Shown here: positions 19,059 to 29,953 of the stretch, piece after piece
How positions within the stretch are numbered: the stretch's first letter is position 1
How the letters are laid out: every line of letters begins with the position of its first letter
DNA from: Brachynemurus nebulosus
Taxonomy: Eukaryota; Arthropoda; Insecta; Neuroptera; Myrmeleontidae
Reading direction: 5' to 3'
Length of the DNA stretch: 64,000 bases
Assembly: GCA_035578155.1 (NCBI GenBank)
Contig: JAPWDM010000015.1
Location: 11,412,209 to 11,476,208 of the forward strand
Made by a program: the position numbers and the translations under genes
The notes under the pieces: generated by a model
The model's database searches: none
What the model saw: only the letters and a program-made list of their open reading frames with translations
What the model was told of the DNA's origin: nothing

Positions 19059-21080
19059 ATGGGACAGTGGTTGCAACTAATCGTTGTGTTACTGGTAATC
19101 AGGTACAGTGCGGCAATTATAGTGTATGACTGTCGGGGACCCAATACTAATATATCAGTGATATCGGTTAAAGACATTGCTCAGTGTCCGGATCCAAAAA
19201 ATGACTATACGGAGGTGCGAAAAGACATTCAAATAATACAAAAAAATGACTTTACTGGGGTGCACGTACAGACATGTTTGGTGGAAGTGACGCGCATTAT
19301 ACAACGTTGTGGGATGTTTAGTCATGTATCAGCGGTACCACAAGGACTTTTGAGTTATGTACATCGGGTCGGGCCAGAAGAATGTAAAAATATTCACCGA
19401 ACACGTTCGTTTTATGGGTTCAAAGGACATATAATTGGGAATATTCAAGCAAATGCTACTACAGTCACGGGTATAACATTAGCAGGTAGTGTTACGGTTG
19501 ATGGGCAATGCAAGGGTACAACGTACACTGAAACCTCATTTACCTGGGAAGACGTCATTGTACTAGCTACAGTCAAAATTAGTACATTTGATTATCGGGC
19601 TACTGTGAAATTGGCAACCGACGAAATTGTATTAAAGGGTGGTGTCACATGTTCCTATGTTTCGGGTTACTGTATGGACACCGAAATTGGCGAAACTGTA
19701 TGGGAAGTTGGTATGCGTGGACAATGCGACAACAGGGCCTATCACATTTTGTACGAAGGGAGTGCAAGTTTAATCACGACAAATAAATCACACATATTTT
19801 TGGACACACAGTACATTGTAGTGGAACAACAGAATCGGGTATTCGCAATTACATTAAGGGAAAAATCATTCGTTTGTGATCAAGAAGCATGGGGAACCGA
19901 GCATCCAAAATTAATGGTGATTGAGCGTAAAACTTATGGGTATAAATTTCGAATGAATGACCAGCTGGGATCAGAGAACGTCGATTTGCTCACTTATATA
20001 AATACTAAGTTTATGTATGTTGAGCAGAGCATCAAAAGAACGCTACACAATTTTCACGTCCAAACTATTCATCGACGCTGTCTATTAAATAGAGAGGTAT
20101 TGAAGAATAGACTTTTAGTAGCGCCATTATCAACCAATGCAGTCGGGGTTCTACTGAAAAATCAATTAGGCTTTACGGGTCGGGTACTGGGTGAAGTAAT
20201 ATACCTCATGCAGTGTGTTCCAAAAGTAGCGGAAGTTCGACGGGACAAGTATTGTTACAACGAACTACCAGTTTCAGTAAATAATGAGTCGTTATTTATG
20301 GCACCTGTTACACACATTTTACAAGAACGGGCAAAACAAATAGAATGTTCACCACTAACACCGCCATTGTATCACATTGGGAATAAATGGGTAGGATTCA
20401 GTCCATTACCAAATACGGGAATTCAACCAGAAATAATCAAAGTCGATAGCGAACCATATCCGGAATTTCAACCACTACAACAGCTAAGTACTGGGGGCAT
20501 CTATTCAAATGAGGAAATCAGGGCAGTTCAACATTCTTTAACTTTCGGGGCTGAACGACAAGCGGTATCAACAATAATAACAAGAAAATTGATTGGGCTT
20601 GATACGGAAAATCAGGGGTACTCAACAGTGAATTTATTCGATGCAAACGAAATTCAAGGGTTAGCCAAGAAGACATTCAGTGCTGTATGGGGATGGTTTA
20701 CTGATATTGGACTTTTCACATCCAGTATATTGGGTATTTACATAATTTTTCGATTTTGTAAATACTTAATTGGGGCCGTATTAAATGGGTTATCATTATA
20801 TGAAATACTGGGATGGAGTTTCGGGTTGCTGGCATGTTTATGGAATACCTTAACCGTTTGGATCATACACCGATACCATAAACAAAACACGGGCATATCA
20901 CGGGAAGAACAACCAAAAGTGGAAAATCAGGAAGCACGGGAAGACACAATGCGGGATTCGACCATAATCGATATGGATGGGACTACAGAAAAGGACAAGC
21001 AGGGAAAAACCACCACCAGCGAAGTGAAGACATTGTATCCAGGAGTGAAGATTCACGTTGCAGGAGTGCCCATTGAGTGA
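19059..21080 (+). CDS. env: Gypsy B Env, chuvirus-type glycoprotein
   Basis: This is a 673-residue intact frame. It begins with a signal peptide (QLIVVLLVIRYSAA) followed by VYDC. A Cys-rich ectodomain contains CLVEVTRIIQRCGMFSHVS, ITLAGSVTVDGQCKGT and GVTCSYVSGYCMD. Near residues 540-604 are one or two membrane segments (SSILGIYIIFRFCKYLIGAV and FGLLACLWNTLTVWII), then a charged cytoplasmic tail of about 70 residues. The spacing of these Cys blocks is what I know from glycoproteins of chuviruses (Jingchuvirales) and from env genes of some insect LTR elements; it lacks the furin plus GLINGLGS fusion motif of element C's F-type env. The assignment is by remembered pattern, not by search. It would mediate membrane fusion and possible extracellular spread. 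Confidence 0.75.
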   Translation: MGQWLQLIVVLLVIRYSAAIIVYDCRGPNTNISVISVKDIAQCPDPKNDYTEVRKDIQIIQKNDFTGVHVQTCLVEVTRIIQRCGMFSHVSAVPQGLLSYVHRVGPEECKNIHRTRSFYGFKGHIIGNIQANATTVTGITLAGSVTVDGQCKGTTYTETSFTWEDVIVLATVKISTFDYRATVKLATDEIVLKGGVTCSYVSGYCMDTEIGETVWEVGMRGQCDNRAYHILYEGSASLITTNKSHIFLDTQYIVVEQQNRVFAITLREKSFVCDQEAWGTEHPKLMVIERKTYGYKFRMNDQLGSENVDLLTYINTKFMYVEQSIKRTLHNFHVQTIHRRCLLNREVLKNRLLVAPLSTNAVGVLLKNQLGFTGRVLGEVIYLMQCVPKVAEVRRDKYCYNELPVSVNNESLFMAPVTHILQERAKQIECSPLTPPLYHIGNKWVGFSPLPNTGIQPEIIKVDSEPYPEFQPLQQLSTGGIYSNEEIRAVQHSLTFGAERQAVSTIITRKLIGLDTENQGYSTVNLFDANEIQGLAKKTFSAVWGWFTDIGLFTSSILGIYIIFRFCKYLIGAVLNGLSLYEILGWSFGLLACLWNTLTVWIIHRYHKQNTGISREEQPKVENQEAREDTMRDSTIIDMDGTTEKDKQGKTTTSEVKTLYPGVKIHVAGVPIE

Positions 21081-21479
21081 GTGATACAGTGAAAAAAAAA
21101 AATCTTAAATTTGTGTATGTTAAATCTTAAGTTGTGGTATGTGTAGTTTAAATAAACAAACAAAATTGTAGATATTAAAACTGAGTGTAGTGACCTAGTG
21201 AAGAATGCATATGTATGCAAGGACGTTATGTAAAGACATTAAGGGGATTAGACCAAGTAATTAGTTAAAGTAGTTGGTCCAAGTTAATAACAGTATAAAT
21301 TTAATAAGTACTAAATATTAAAATGGGTTTAATTAAATTAGCTGAATAATTAATTAAGGGGTACTCACCAACAAAACTTATCCGTCTATTCGGGGAATGG
21401 AACACCTAAATCAAGTAGCAAAATTCGAAAAGGCTGGTCGATCTGGGAGAGCGACCATCTTTTTCAAAGGGGGGAGTGC
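21081..21479 (+). other. Gypsy B 3' untranslated region and polypurine tract
   Basis: About 400 bases without a gene follow env. AAAGGGGGGAG at 21466-21476, three bases before the 3' LTR, is the polypurine tract that primes plus-strand synthesis. Confidence 0.75.
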
Positions 21480-22849
21480 TGTTACAAGCCGGGTTTATTA
21501 TTCAAAATTTAAATATTTTTTATATTTTTATGGGAATAGAAATAATTCCAAATTAAAAAGTTTGAATCAAAATTTCAAGTTGATATTAAAGTAATGCGTA
21601 GCTACATATTCTAATCTAATGAACACTTGCATAAATAAATAATTATTAAATATTTCTATAAACAAAAAGGTCCATTCATCGAAGTAACGGCGTAAGTTAA
21701 ATAAATTTGTCGAGTATCGGGACATGTAAGAAATTATTTAGACTAAACATCCGGGCGACACCGTTGGCGATAAATAATAATTAATAAATTAACGAGAAAT
21801 AATTAATTGCTGATAAGGATTTTTTTGCTATGGAACTTTCTAGAATAAATTTATAGACCAGAGGGGTATGAGGTAAAGGGTATGTAGAAGCCAAGCAAAA
21901 TTGAAAATCAAAACGGTTAAAAAAAGTCGTTTATGAGATTTCATAGTGTAAAGAAGTCGGATTGTGGGTTTTTGGGGTGTTTTAGTAAAGTGTACTTATT
22001 GTGTAATAAGGGTTTTATTGTTGATTGGGTGAGACGGGCTTGTGCTTATAGTACGATCGGGTTAGTTTGGAGAACTTTTTGGGATATTTTAATTAGTTAA
22101 CCGGGACATTTGGAAATTATTTTAAACTTTAGGGTGATATAAACTTGTAAAATTTAACATTTAAGTATTTTGTATATGTAATAAGTAAGTGTAGTATTAT
22201 AAGAAAATAGTTTTAGTGCGATCTATCCTAATTTATAAGGAGAATTTGGTGAGTACCTACCTAAAATTTTGTAATATTTTATGGTTCATATTCTTCTCTT
22301 TTTTTTTTTTTTTTTTTTAACTAAAACCTCAAACATTAACTTCTGGGACCGATTGTGAAAATAATAATAATTACGGGGATCAGCGGGTACAAAGGGTTAA
22401 ATTTTTATTTAGCAAGCGTATTGAATATTTTTATAGTTGACTGTAACAATGGGTCCGCGAATGATGTTTGAAGTTTAGTATATTTTATTGGGTTCTGTAT
22501 TATTTAAGGCGTCAGATTATGATAATTTTATATTAATTTGGGTAATTTGTTTATTTTATTCGTTGATACGAGAGGAGATTATTAATGTAATTTTAGATGG
22601 GTTATAATAAATTGGAATAAAAGGGAATTTCGGTTGTTTTATTTCTGTAATTTTAAATCTTTTATTTCAGCCAGAAAATCCACTTTTATCGCCAATTAAT
22701 CCTTACGGATTAACCTTGGCAGGAGTTCGAACCCCTGCTTCTATATTCGGCACATGAAAATTTACGCTACCCGTGTGTCGAGTAAATAATATAATTCGCC
22801 GTTCCTTGGTTTTCCATATACATATGGTTAACTACGGGGCTCGGTAAGA
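21480..22849 (+). repeat. Gypsy B 3' LTR
   Basis: It is the direct repeat of 10977-12340, beginning TGTTAC and ending GTAAGA, with one terminal change relative to the 5' copy. It is followed by the GTCT target copy at 22850-22853. Confidence 0.93.
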
Positions 22850-22853
22850 GTCT

Positions 22854-23890
22854 AAAGCACACCTTCCCCAAGGCAAGAGCAGAAAGTACCCACCAGTGCA
22901 TCGACGAAGCAATGGCTAAATTGAAAGGAAGATCTGTTCTCAAACAATTTTTACCTTTGAAACCTACGAAGAGAAGAATAAAAATTTGGGAAAGATGTGA
23001 TTCAATTACTAGATACACTTACGATTTGAGTATTTATTCAGGAAAAGAAGATAAGACAGAGGTGACTGATATTATAGGTGAAAGAGTCGTAAAGAAGTTA
23101 TGTCAAAGTGTTAGAGATTCTGACATTACCTTATGTTTCGATAGATTTTTTACTTCAACAAACCATTTAAATGAAACTCCTTTGGCTACTGTAGGCACAT
23201 TCATTCCTACTCGGAAGAATATACCTAAATTCACAAAAAAGAACAGACAAAGGGGAGATACCGAATTTCTTTGCAACCAATATGGTTTAATGGGAATACG
23301 ATGGCAAGATACAAAGGAAGTTTTAGTTCTGTCAGATTGTCATTCAGATCAAATGGCCACCGCCAAGAGAAAAAACAGGATGGTGCTAAAATAGAAATAT
23401 CCTGTCCGGAAGCCCTCGACTTTTATAACAGATTCATGGGTGGAGTGGATCTCCTAGACCAGCTTGTTGAGTTATATGGTATGGATAGAAAATCATTGAA
23501 GTGGTGGAAAAAGTTTTTTTTACCATCTCCTTATGACAGCAGTTGATAATATTCAAAGAAATAAGACAAAAAAATAAGCTATCTGGATTTCTTAGTACCA
23601 CTTGCAGAAGATTTAATTTCGTTCGGAAGGAAACATGTGAAAGTAGTTAGAAAGAGAGTTTACGGTAGGCCACATAAGAGCAGTAAAAAAATGATTAACG
23701 TCGGTGATCACCTGCCAGTGGAAGGAGACAGTCGCAGGAGGTGTATAAATTACACTAAAAATAAAAAAGAGAACGAAAACAACGTGTACTGGCTGCAATG
23801 CTGCATTATGCAAAGACTGTTTTGTCAAATATCATATTTGATATATTTTGTAACTGTAAATGTACCGGTGCGACTTATTGTTCCCGTTAA
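22854..23890 (+). pseudogene. piggyBac 1 transposase, catalytic and C-terminal part
   Basis: All three catalytic regions of the piggyBac DDD transposase are visible: CIDEAMAKLKGRS (first Asp), LCFDRFFTS (second) and GGVDLLDQ (third, about 23437). A frame change near 23390 separates the second and third. Another change occurs near 23530-23640. The C-terminal Cys-rich domain survives as CTGCNAALCKDCFVKYH at 23785-23835 in a shifted frame, where such domains bind the terminal repeats. The enzyme cuts and pastes at TTAA. With at least three frame breaks in this part plus the gypsy insertion it is inactive. Confidence 0.82.
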
Positions 23891-24040
23891 AGAATATCAC
23901 AGGGTTACTTAGGTCCCAGCCTTTAGTCTTTGAATGGAAAAATAAAATAATTTTTTATTTTTTTTTTTTAGTATTTTTGCAACTTTTTCCGTAGTAATTT
24001 TTACTTTAAACGAAAAAAAACTCTTGAAAAAAAAAAACTA

Positions 24041-24056
24041 GGAGCGAAAGGGTTAG
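24041..24056 (+). repeat. piggyBac 1 right terminal inverted repeat and TTAG
   Basis: GGAGCGAAAGGG ends the element. The flanking target copy reads TTAG instead of TTAA, a single change. Confidence 0.8.
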
Positions 24057-24060
24057 TGCT

Positions 24061-24290
24061 TAGAATCGTTAACTTTGAAATTAATCACACAATGTTGTAG
24101 GTTTTTATTATTATTTTGATGCAGAAAATCACTAACTTTGACATTAATTACAAAATATTGTAGCTTTTGTTAATGTTTTAATGCGGAAAACCATTAAATT
24201 TGGAATTTGCAGCATTATAAGTTAGTGTTGCAGTTAGTTTCATTAACATTTTAATGCAAAGAATCGGTTACTTTAAAAATTCATTGGCTC
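24061..24290 (+). repeat. Degenerate tandem repeat, about 3.5 units of 62-73 bp
   Basis: Successive units have the pattern GAATC-TAACTTTGA-ATTAAT followed by TTTTAATGC or TTTTGATGC. It abuts the right end of piggyBac 1. Confidence 0.6.
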
Positions 24291-27200
24291 AAAAAATCAT
24301 GATTTTTAATAAAAACATTAATTTCTTCTAATATCATTTGAAAAGTATATTATTAAATGTTTTCAGTAATAGCATTATAGTTAATTCTTAAAATTTTCAC
24401 GCCTTTTTTTGTTTTCAATTTTAGGTTGAGAAAAAATAGGAAGGCTTATGTAAAGGAGCTTTCTTTTAATAGAAAATTTAGTACCTAGGACGACAGGACT
24501 AGTTTATTAAGTTACTAAATAAGTAAATAAAAAACTTCAAAGTAAGTTTTTCAACAGATGTGACTGAATTTAGAAAGGCAGCCATTTGTCAGAAATTTTT
24601 GGAAGTTCTATGAGGCAAACCTATGTTGAATTGGTTAAAGTGTATTTTGGAGAAATATCTTGTATACATATATCTTGTAATTGGTTTAAAAAAATAAATC
24701 TAATTTGGTCGCGGAATATTTCGCGAACGAAACTGATAGATCGGAATTTGCGGATCAAAAGACATCGATAACAATGCGATAGTTAATATATATGACATTA
24801 ACGTGATTTTACTGGCAGTACAGGAACAGTTTATCAATGGAATTATGTTGATGTACATAAATAATCCATTTTTGCTAGATAATATTACTGCAGGAATGTT
24901 AAGACAATTTCCAAAAAAAAAAAAAAAAATAAATATTTTTTCTTAAACTATTACATAAACTGAATTAAACAATACTTTGTTGGTACGAATTTCTCTATAT
25001 GTTAGGATGGTAGAATAACATATTTTGCAACGCTTTCTCTCTTAAGGTCAATGTTAATTGACTCTAAAAAGATAGATCAAGATCAACGCTCATATCCAAT
25101 TTTTAGCAGTAGTAGAAATGTTCTGACAATATGACTATATCTAAAATTTGAAATTAGGTCATTTCATTTCAAATCATCCAATAAAAACATAAAATGTCAC
25201 CCATGACGTCAGATTTAGCTGTTTCATTAGCTTTTATTTGTTTATTTAACCATCCTAATCATCTGTACAAAATTTAAAAAAATTATCTCTAATAGTTTTC
25301 AACTTATGAATTTTTGAAATTTAGCAAAATAGGGTTAAAATGATGTTTCCGTGGTATCACCTTCGGTGACGTTATTATGTTAAAAAATCCATAACTTCTG
25401 TAATATTTAACATAAAGCAATAATTTTTTCATCAAAATGTTCAGAAAAGTCAGGAGATTACAGGAAAAATAAATTTGGTTAATTATCACTTCATGTTTCT
25501 ATGTAATGCTTTGTTAGACTTAAGTTTTGAGACATTTTTTAATCGATAAACAAAAAATCTTTAAAAGTAATTATTGACCAAAGGCATAGCAGTAACCGTA
25601 GTAATTTTTTTTTAAATTTACCCTAAGGATGTAAACTAAATAATCTGGAACAAAAACAATGGTTTTTTACTCGCTAATATTTTTCAGACACGTCCGACGT
25701 CTGGAAGCTCAAAAAACAAGCTTTTTGGAATACTTTCCCAAAATTCAAAATTTTTGTTTACACCATTGGAAAAAGGAGAAAAAATTACATAAAAAGGTCT
25801 TTAAACTATCATTCTATGTCAACTAGTTTCCCAGAAATTAACTTAAATGAATTAAATATACAATATAAAAAACGAATAGGTACTTATTTCATATTTTATA
25901 GTGAAAATTTTATTTATAAGGTTTACGTTATTCACTGTTTTACTCTCTTCACTGTGACGCCATGGAGATCTTAAACCAATAATTGAAACTTGTAGGTATT
26001 AGAATATTCTTTCTCAATGCCACATTATGTGTTAGATAAAGATAATATACTAATTTACCCCACCTTTTTGATGTAGAACAATTAAAACTGATAAAATAAT
26101 TAATATACTAAATATGGTAGATTGGGGGCACCCCCAGGTGGTCTCACAAAACAGAGAAATTTGAAAAAATTTAATCTTCCTTTGCAAAAGGTCAGTTTTA
26201 TTACTTTATTGTCATGTACACCAATATGAGTATTATCAATTAACTACTATTTCTTGCTATTATAAGGCAGGAGACACATCGCTATCTCTGCAAACCACCT
26301 ATTTTATAATATATATTATTATATACTTATATATTTAAAAACAAAATGTAAAATAAGCAAATACACTAGTATAGTTTAATTTGATGATATTGATAACCAA
26401 AAATTAATTGTAAGCTAAATAACATTAATTTTATATCATAACATATTAATAATCATAGTAAAATATATTCGAAATTCTAGGATTCATGAAGTACATACAA
26501 TTTTATTTTTGTGAACCAAATTAACAAAATATTAGCTCAGAGAGTCGTATCCTGTAAGACAAGACATGAAAATGATAGAAAAATAAACTTATTTCGTAAA
26601 AATGTTCATAGTATTATCTCTGTGCCACAAAAAAACATGTAAATGACACACAAACACGGTTTTGTTTTGTGAATCACATTAATGTAATTACTGACTGGCG
26701 GCTCAGAGAGCCTTGTCATTTAATGGAACTGTCAGGAACAGATATAAAGATGTCCCTTTAAATACACTAATTTGTAAATAAGGCGTAACTAAAAATTTGA
26801 ATAACGTTTGGGAAATTCCAATATTTGAATAAGGGGTTAATATAAAATAGATAACTGAGGTTAGTTATATACATTTCTTTATAAGTGTATTATATAAATA
26901 AATAGGTAGGGCGTCACGTTTATTAGATATGTGGAAATTCCAAATGTAATTCCAATTTTTTGTGCCGACAAAGACTCTATTGGAACTGGAACAATTTTTA
27001 AGGTTGCGAAAGTAACCCATTCCGTAAAATAATATTTACTAGTAGATTAAGAAAATTAATCAACCTTTGATAGATCTTTTCTAAAAAAGATCAAAAATAT
27101 TTTTATACTAGCTGTACTGAAGGCGTCGTTCACCTAACGCGTTGTTGAATTGATTTGGGATTTTCCCATGGGACTAACACGGAATGTTACGGAAGTGTAC

Positions 27201-27717
27201 TCCTGCGATTTTGTTCATTTTAAGATATATTGTAGTACTTGACAAAGTAACAAACATATTTTAATTATACGTGCCCAATCCCATATTTAGGGGGTAAAAC
27301 ACCTCTTCAAAAATTTCCTGAAAAATCATATTTTGGTATTTTTCCCATACTAGCCCTTAAGCAATTTTGGTGAAAAGTGGTCAAAAGATTTAGACTGAGT
27401 TTACATTACTATAGAATTTTTTTCATTGGGGTCACTTAATTTTTAAGGGGTGAAACACCCCTAAGAGTGGGTTTTTAAAAATTTTTTTAGGGAAATCATA
27501 GCTCAAATTCTTTAAAATTCTGTAAAAAGGCTACAAGTTATTAGTTAATCAATAATACGTGTTACCCGCTGTAGTGGCGCAGCGTAACTGGGGGGGCTAT
27601 GGGGGGCTCTATATGAGAACGAAATTTTTAACAGAAATTAAATTTTTGTGTTTTTTCTTTTTGCACTTTTTTTTTTCGTGTAAGATAAGACTAGAAAACA
27701 TTTAAATTTTTGTTATA

Positions 27718-27720
<3 letters not shown>
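24291..27720. other. Long AT-rich region, no gene seen
   Basis: No ORF over about 60 codons has protein-like composition. The region holds copy 2 of the dispersed repeat (26181-26364). Two related motifs around AGGGGGTAAAACACCTCT (27290) and AAGGGGTGAAACACCCCT (27446) suggest an old repeat, and a hairpin GTTACCCGCTG/CAGCGTAAC lies at about 27562-27590. Confidence 0.5.
26181..26364 (-). repeat. Dispersed repeat, copy 2 (inverted relative to 5610-5794)
   Basis: The reverse complement matches 5610-5794 along its whole length with scattered substitutions. The two copies flank the 18 kb piggyBac block in opposite orientation, about 20.5 kb apart. Confidence 0.85.

Positions 27721-27723
<3 letters not shown>

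Positions 27724-27809
<86 letters not shown>
27724..27809. repeat. (AT)n microsatellite
   Basis: Uninterrupted AT dinucleotides run up to the 5' LTR of element C. The tract served as the insertion target: TATATA continues after the 3' LTR at 35462. Confidence 0.95.
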
Positions 27810-27813
<4 letters not shown>

Positions 27814-28232
27814 CGTTCTTAGAATAATGTATCTTAATATAATATATTATTAATTACATCAGCACTTTATTATCAATTATAATATTTCCTTATCTAAAGT
27901 AAACAATTTTTAAATAAAAATAATAATAATATTACATTTCAGTGTTTAATAAGCAATTTTAACTTAAATATTATATTACATTTTGTAATAGCTTGGCTGA
28001 GCACAAAATGTAAATTAAAACCAAAAGCTTAATAAGCACAACGAATATTCTAGAACATTGAAACAAAAGTATAAATACGTGGCTCCGCCAAGCTACCGAT
28101 TAGTCTTTTGGAGTTTGTACCATAATTGCATAGAAATATTTGTAACAACTGAAATCCGTTAAAATAAAAAACTTTGTAAATATTAAAAATAAAATTTATT
28201 TTTTATTGTTACGACTCGGCAACGAACGTAAC
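27810..28232 (+). repeat. Element C 5' LTR with TATA box
   Basis: It runs from GTTACG to CGTAAC. TATAAATA at 28070-28077 is a likely core promoter and the same box is present in the 3' LTR at 35301-35308. Confidence 0.9.
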
Positions 28233-28250
28233 TGGCGCAGTCGGTAGGAT
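28233..28250 (+). other. Primer-binding site, tRNA-Ser type
   Basis: TGGCGCAGTCGGTAGGAT directly abuts the LTR. It is complementary to the 3' end of insect tRNA-Ser including CCA, which is the primer used by the 17.6/297 errantivirus group. Confidence 0.85.
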
Positions 28251-28669
28251 ATCCGGATGGCACCTTCGTGTAACGTAGTTAAACTCGCGACGTGGTACAG
28301 TACTCGACGCTTAATCGTGACTTATCCATTGTCGAACTTGACGGTTCATCAAGTTATAGTGGTTTACTCAACTTCACGAGGAGCAAGGATATCCAGTACG
28401 TTTTCAAACATTTACGGACGGAATCTACGACAGGACGTCAACATCGTTCCAGTGAGTGACGGCTTATCACACATCAGGACACATCTACAACAGGCGTCCA
28501 CGCAGTCCTCTTCAACGTGACGGTTCATCACAACGAGGAGACGCAGTACCCAAACGGTGACGATTCATCATCAAGGAACAACAATCCCGGTTCAGGAATG
28601 TTTGTTCATTGAGTCATGTAAGTCGATTTTCAATTGTTGCTCGCATCATTTTGCTTTTCTATGCCAATT
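28251..28669 (+). other. Element C leader
   Basis: No gene is seen. Repeats of GTGACGG/CTTATC and GACGGTTCATCA-like motifs recur between 28312 and 28570, the phrase TTCATCA appearing at least three times. Confidence 0.5.
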
Positions 28670-29953
28670 AAAAACAAACTCATTTCCTTACGATCCAATC
28701 CTTATCAAAAACCAGAGACTTCCAATAATATCAGCGCCGCAGTAGACGGAGATAATATTGAGTTGTCCAGTGTTAGTCCGTCAATTTTAGTTTTAGAAAA
28801 TAATAATATAAACGATAATAATTTAGAGAGAAGAAATCCAAATAGTTCAAATAATAATTCAAATAATATTACAATGACTACCCTAACAGACATAATTAAT
28901 TCTCTACGAATTCCAGATGCTATTAAAGACCTACCAAATTTTGACGGAAACAAAAGAACTTTATACGATTTCATAAATAACGTAGAGGAAATTTTAAGCT
29001 TGATCCGCACAGCTAATGGCACTAGCTATGGCAAATTATTAGTTAGAGCCCTACGAAATAAAATAATAGGAAATGCAAACGAGGTACTCAATATGTACGG
29101 AACTCCCATTGACTGGGTCGAAATTAAAAACAATTTAATTACACGCTACTCAGACAAAAGAAACGAAACGAATCTTATTAAAGATTTTCATAACTTGAAA
29201 CAAGGAAATTTAACAATAGAAAACTGTTATAGTAATGTAATCGAAATTCTTTCTACAATACCGAATCACGTTAGAATACATGAAACTAATCCGGCTGTAA
29301 AAAATTCAAAATTAATGTTATATTCAGAAATGTGCTTAAATGTATTTTTATCAGGATTAAAAGAACCCCTAGGATCTACAATCTGAGCTATGAAAACTAC
29401 CACCCTTTCCGAAGCCTTTTCATACTGTATAAAGGAACAAAACATTTACTACACTAAGCAGAATACACAAATAACTGTAAATAAACCAAAAATCAACCAA
29501 TCATATCCACCTAAACCAATATCACAATTTAGATCCCCATATCCACCAATTCAGTATCATCGCCAACAATTTAATTCACAACCTCCACAACAAAGACAAT
29601 TTCCACAACCTAGTTCGTCAAAACCAATTCAGTCAACACGTCCGTCTGTAAATTACAGACCACAACCAATGGAAATTGGTAGTAATAGGCTCAGTATTAG
29701 AGCACCACAACATAATCAATCACAGAATCAAAATCCGCTCTTTAAGTCAATGTCGAAACCTACTTTTCGAAGCGAAGAGTTACACAATGTAGAAGAACAA
29801 AATTTTCAAAATTTAGACCAATTTTGCGAAGAAATAGACAATGATCAGTGCAACCAAACTAACGATAACACAGATGACAGTATACACGAAACAACTGACG
29901 AAATAGACGAATCAAATTTTCAATACACTTGGGACCACAACATGGTTACATAG
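28670..29953 (+). pseudogene. gag: Element C Gag with one internal stop
   Basis: Two same-frame segments (to 29386, and 29390-29953) are separated by a single TGA at 29384. The first half contains the capsid-like block IPDAIKDLPNFDGNKRTLYDF and GLKEPLGSTI. The second begins with SEAFSYCIKEQN and becomes Gln/Pro/Asn-rich. No CCHC zinc knuckle is present, which is normal for gypsy/17.6 errantivirus Gag. It builds the particle. The start is taken as the ATG at about 28670. Apart from the one stop the frame is open, so decay is moderate. Confidence 0.8.

Larger units (their letters stand above)
10977..22849 (+). mobile_element. Gypsy element B: near-intact LTR retrotransposon with env
   Basis: An 11.87 kb Ty3/gypsy element has 1.36-1.37 kb LTRs that start TGTTAC and end GTAACA (5') or GTAAGA (3'), a GTCT target duplication, and open gag, pol and env frames in the canonical order protease, RT, RNase H, integrase. 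By eye the two LTRs differ at about eight bases plus poly(T) length, indicating a recent insertion. Three features stand out: a -1 frameshift signal between gag and pol, a spliced-type env of unusual family, and an Ala at one RNase H catalytic position. It is nested in the piggyBac 1 transposase and is related to the decayed element A at 1.45-5.6 kb. Confidence 0.93.
6114..24056 (+). mobile_element. piggyBac element 1, expanded by two nested insertions
   Basis: The left end is TTAA followed by CCCTTTTGCTCC (6114-6129). The right end is GGAGCGAAAGGG followed by TTAG (24041-24056). The 12-bp terminal repeats match at 11 positions, and the right TTAA has one change. Between them lie a piggyBac transposase split in two (about 10315-10976 and 22854-23890), a minus-strand LINE in the 5' leader and gypsy element B inside the coding region. 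Subtracting those insertions leaves about 2.3 kb, the usual size for the superfamily. A GGGACA/TGTCCC hairpin sits just inside the left end (6134-6149). Confidence 0.85.
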
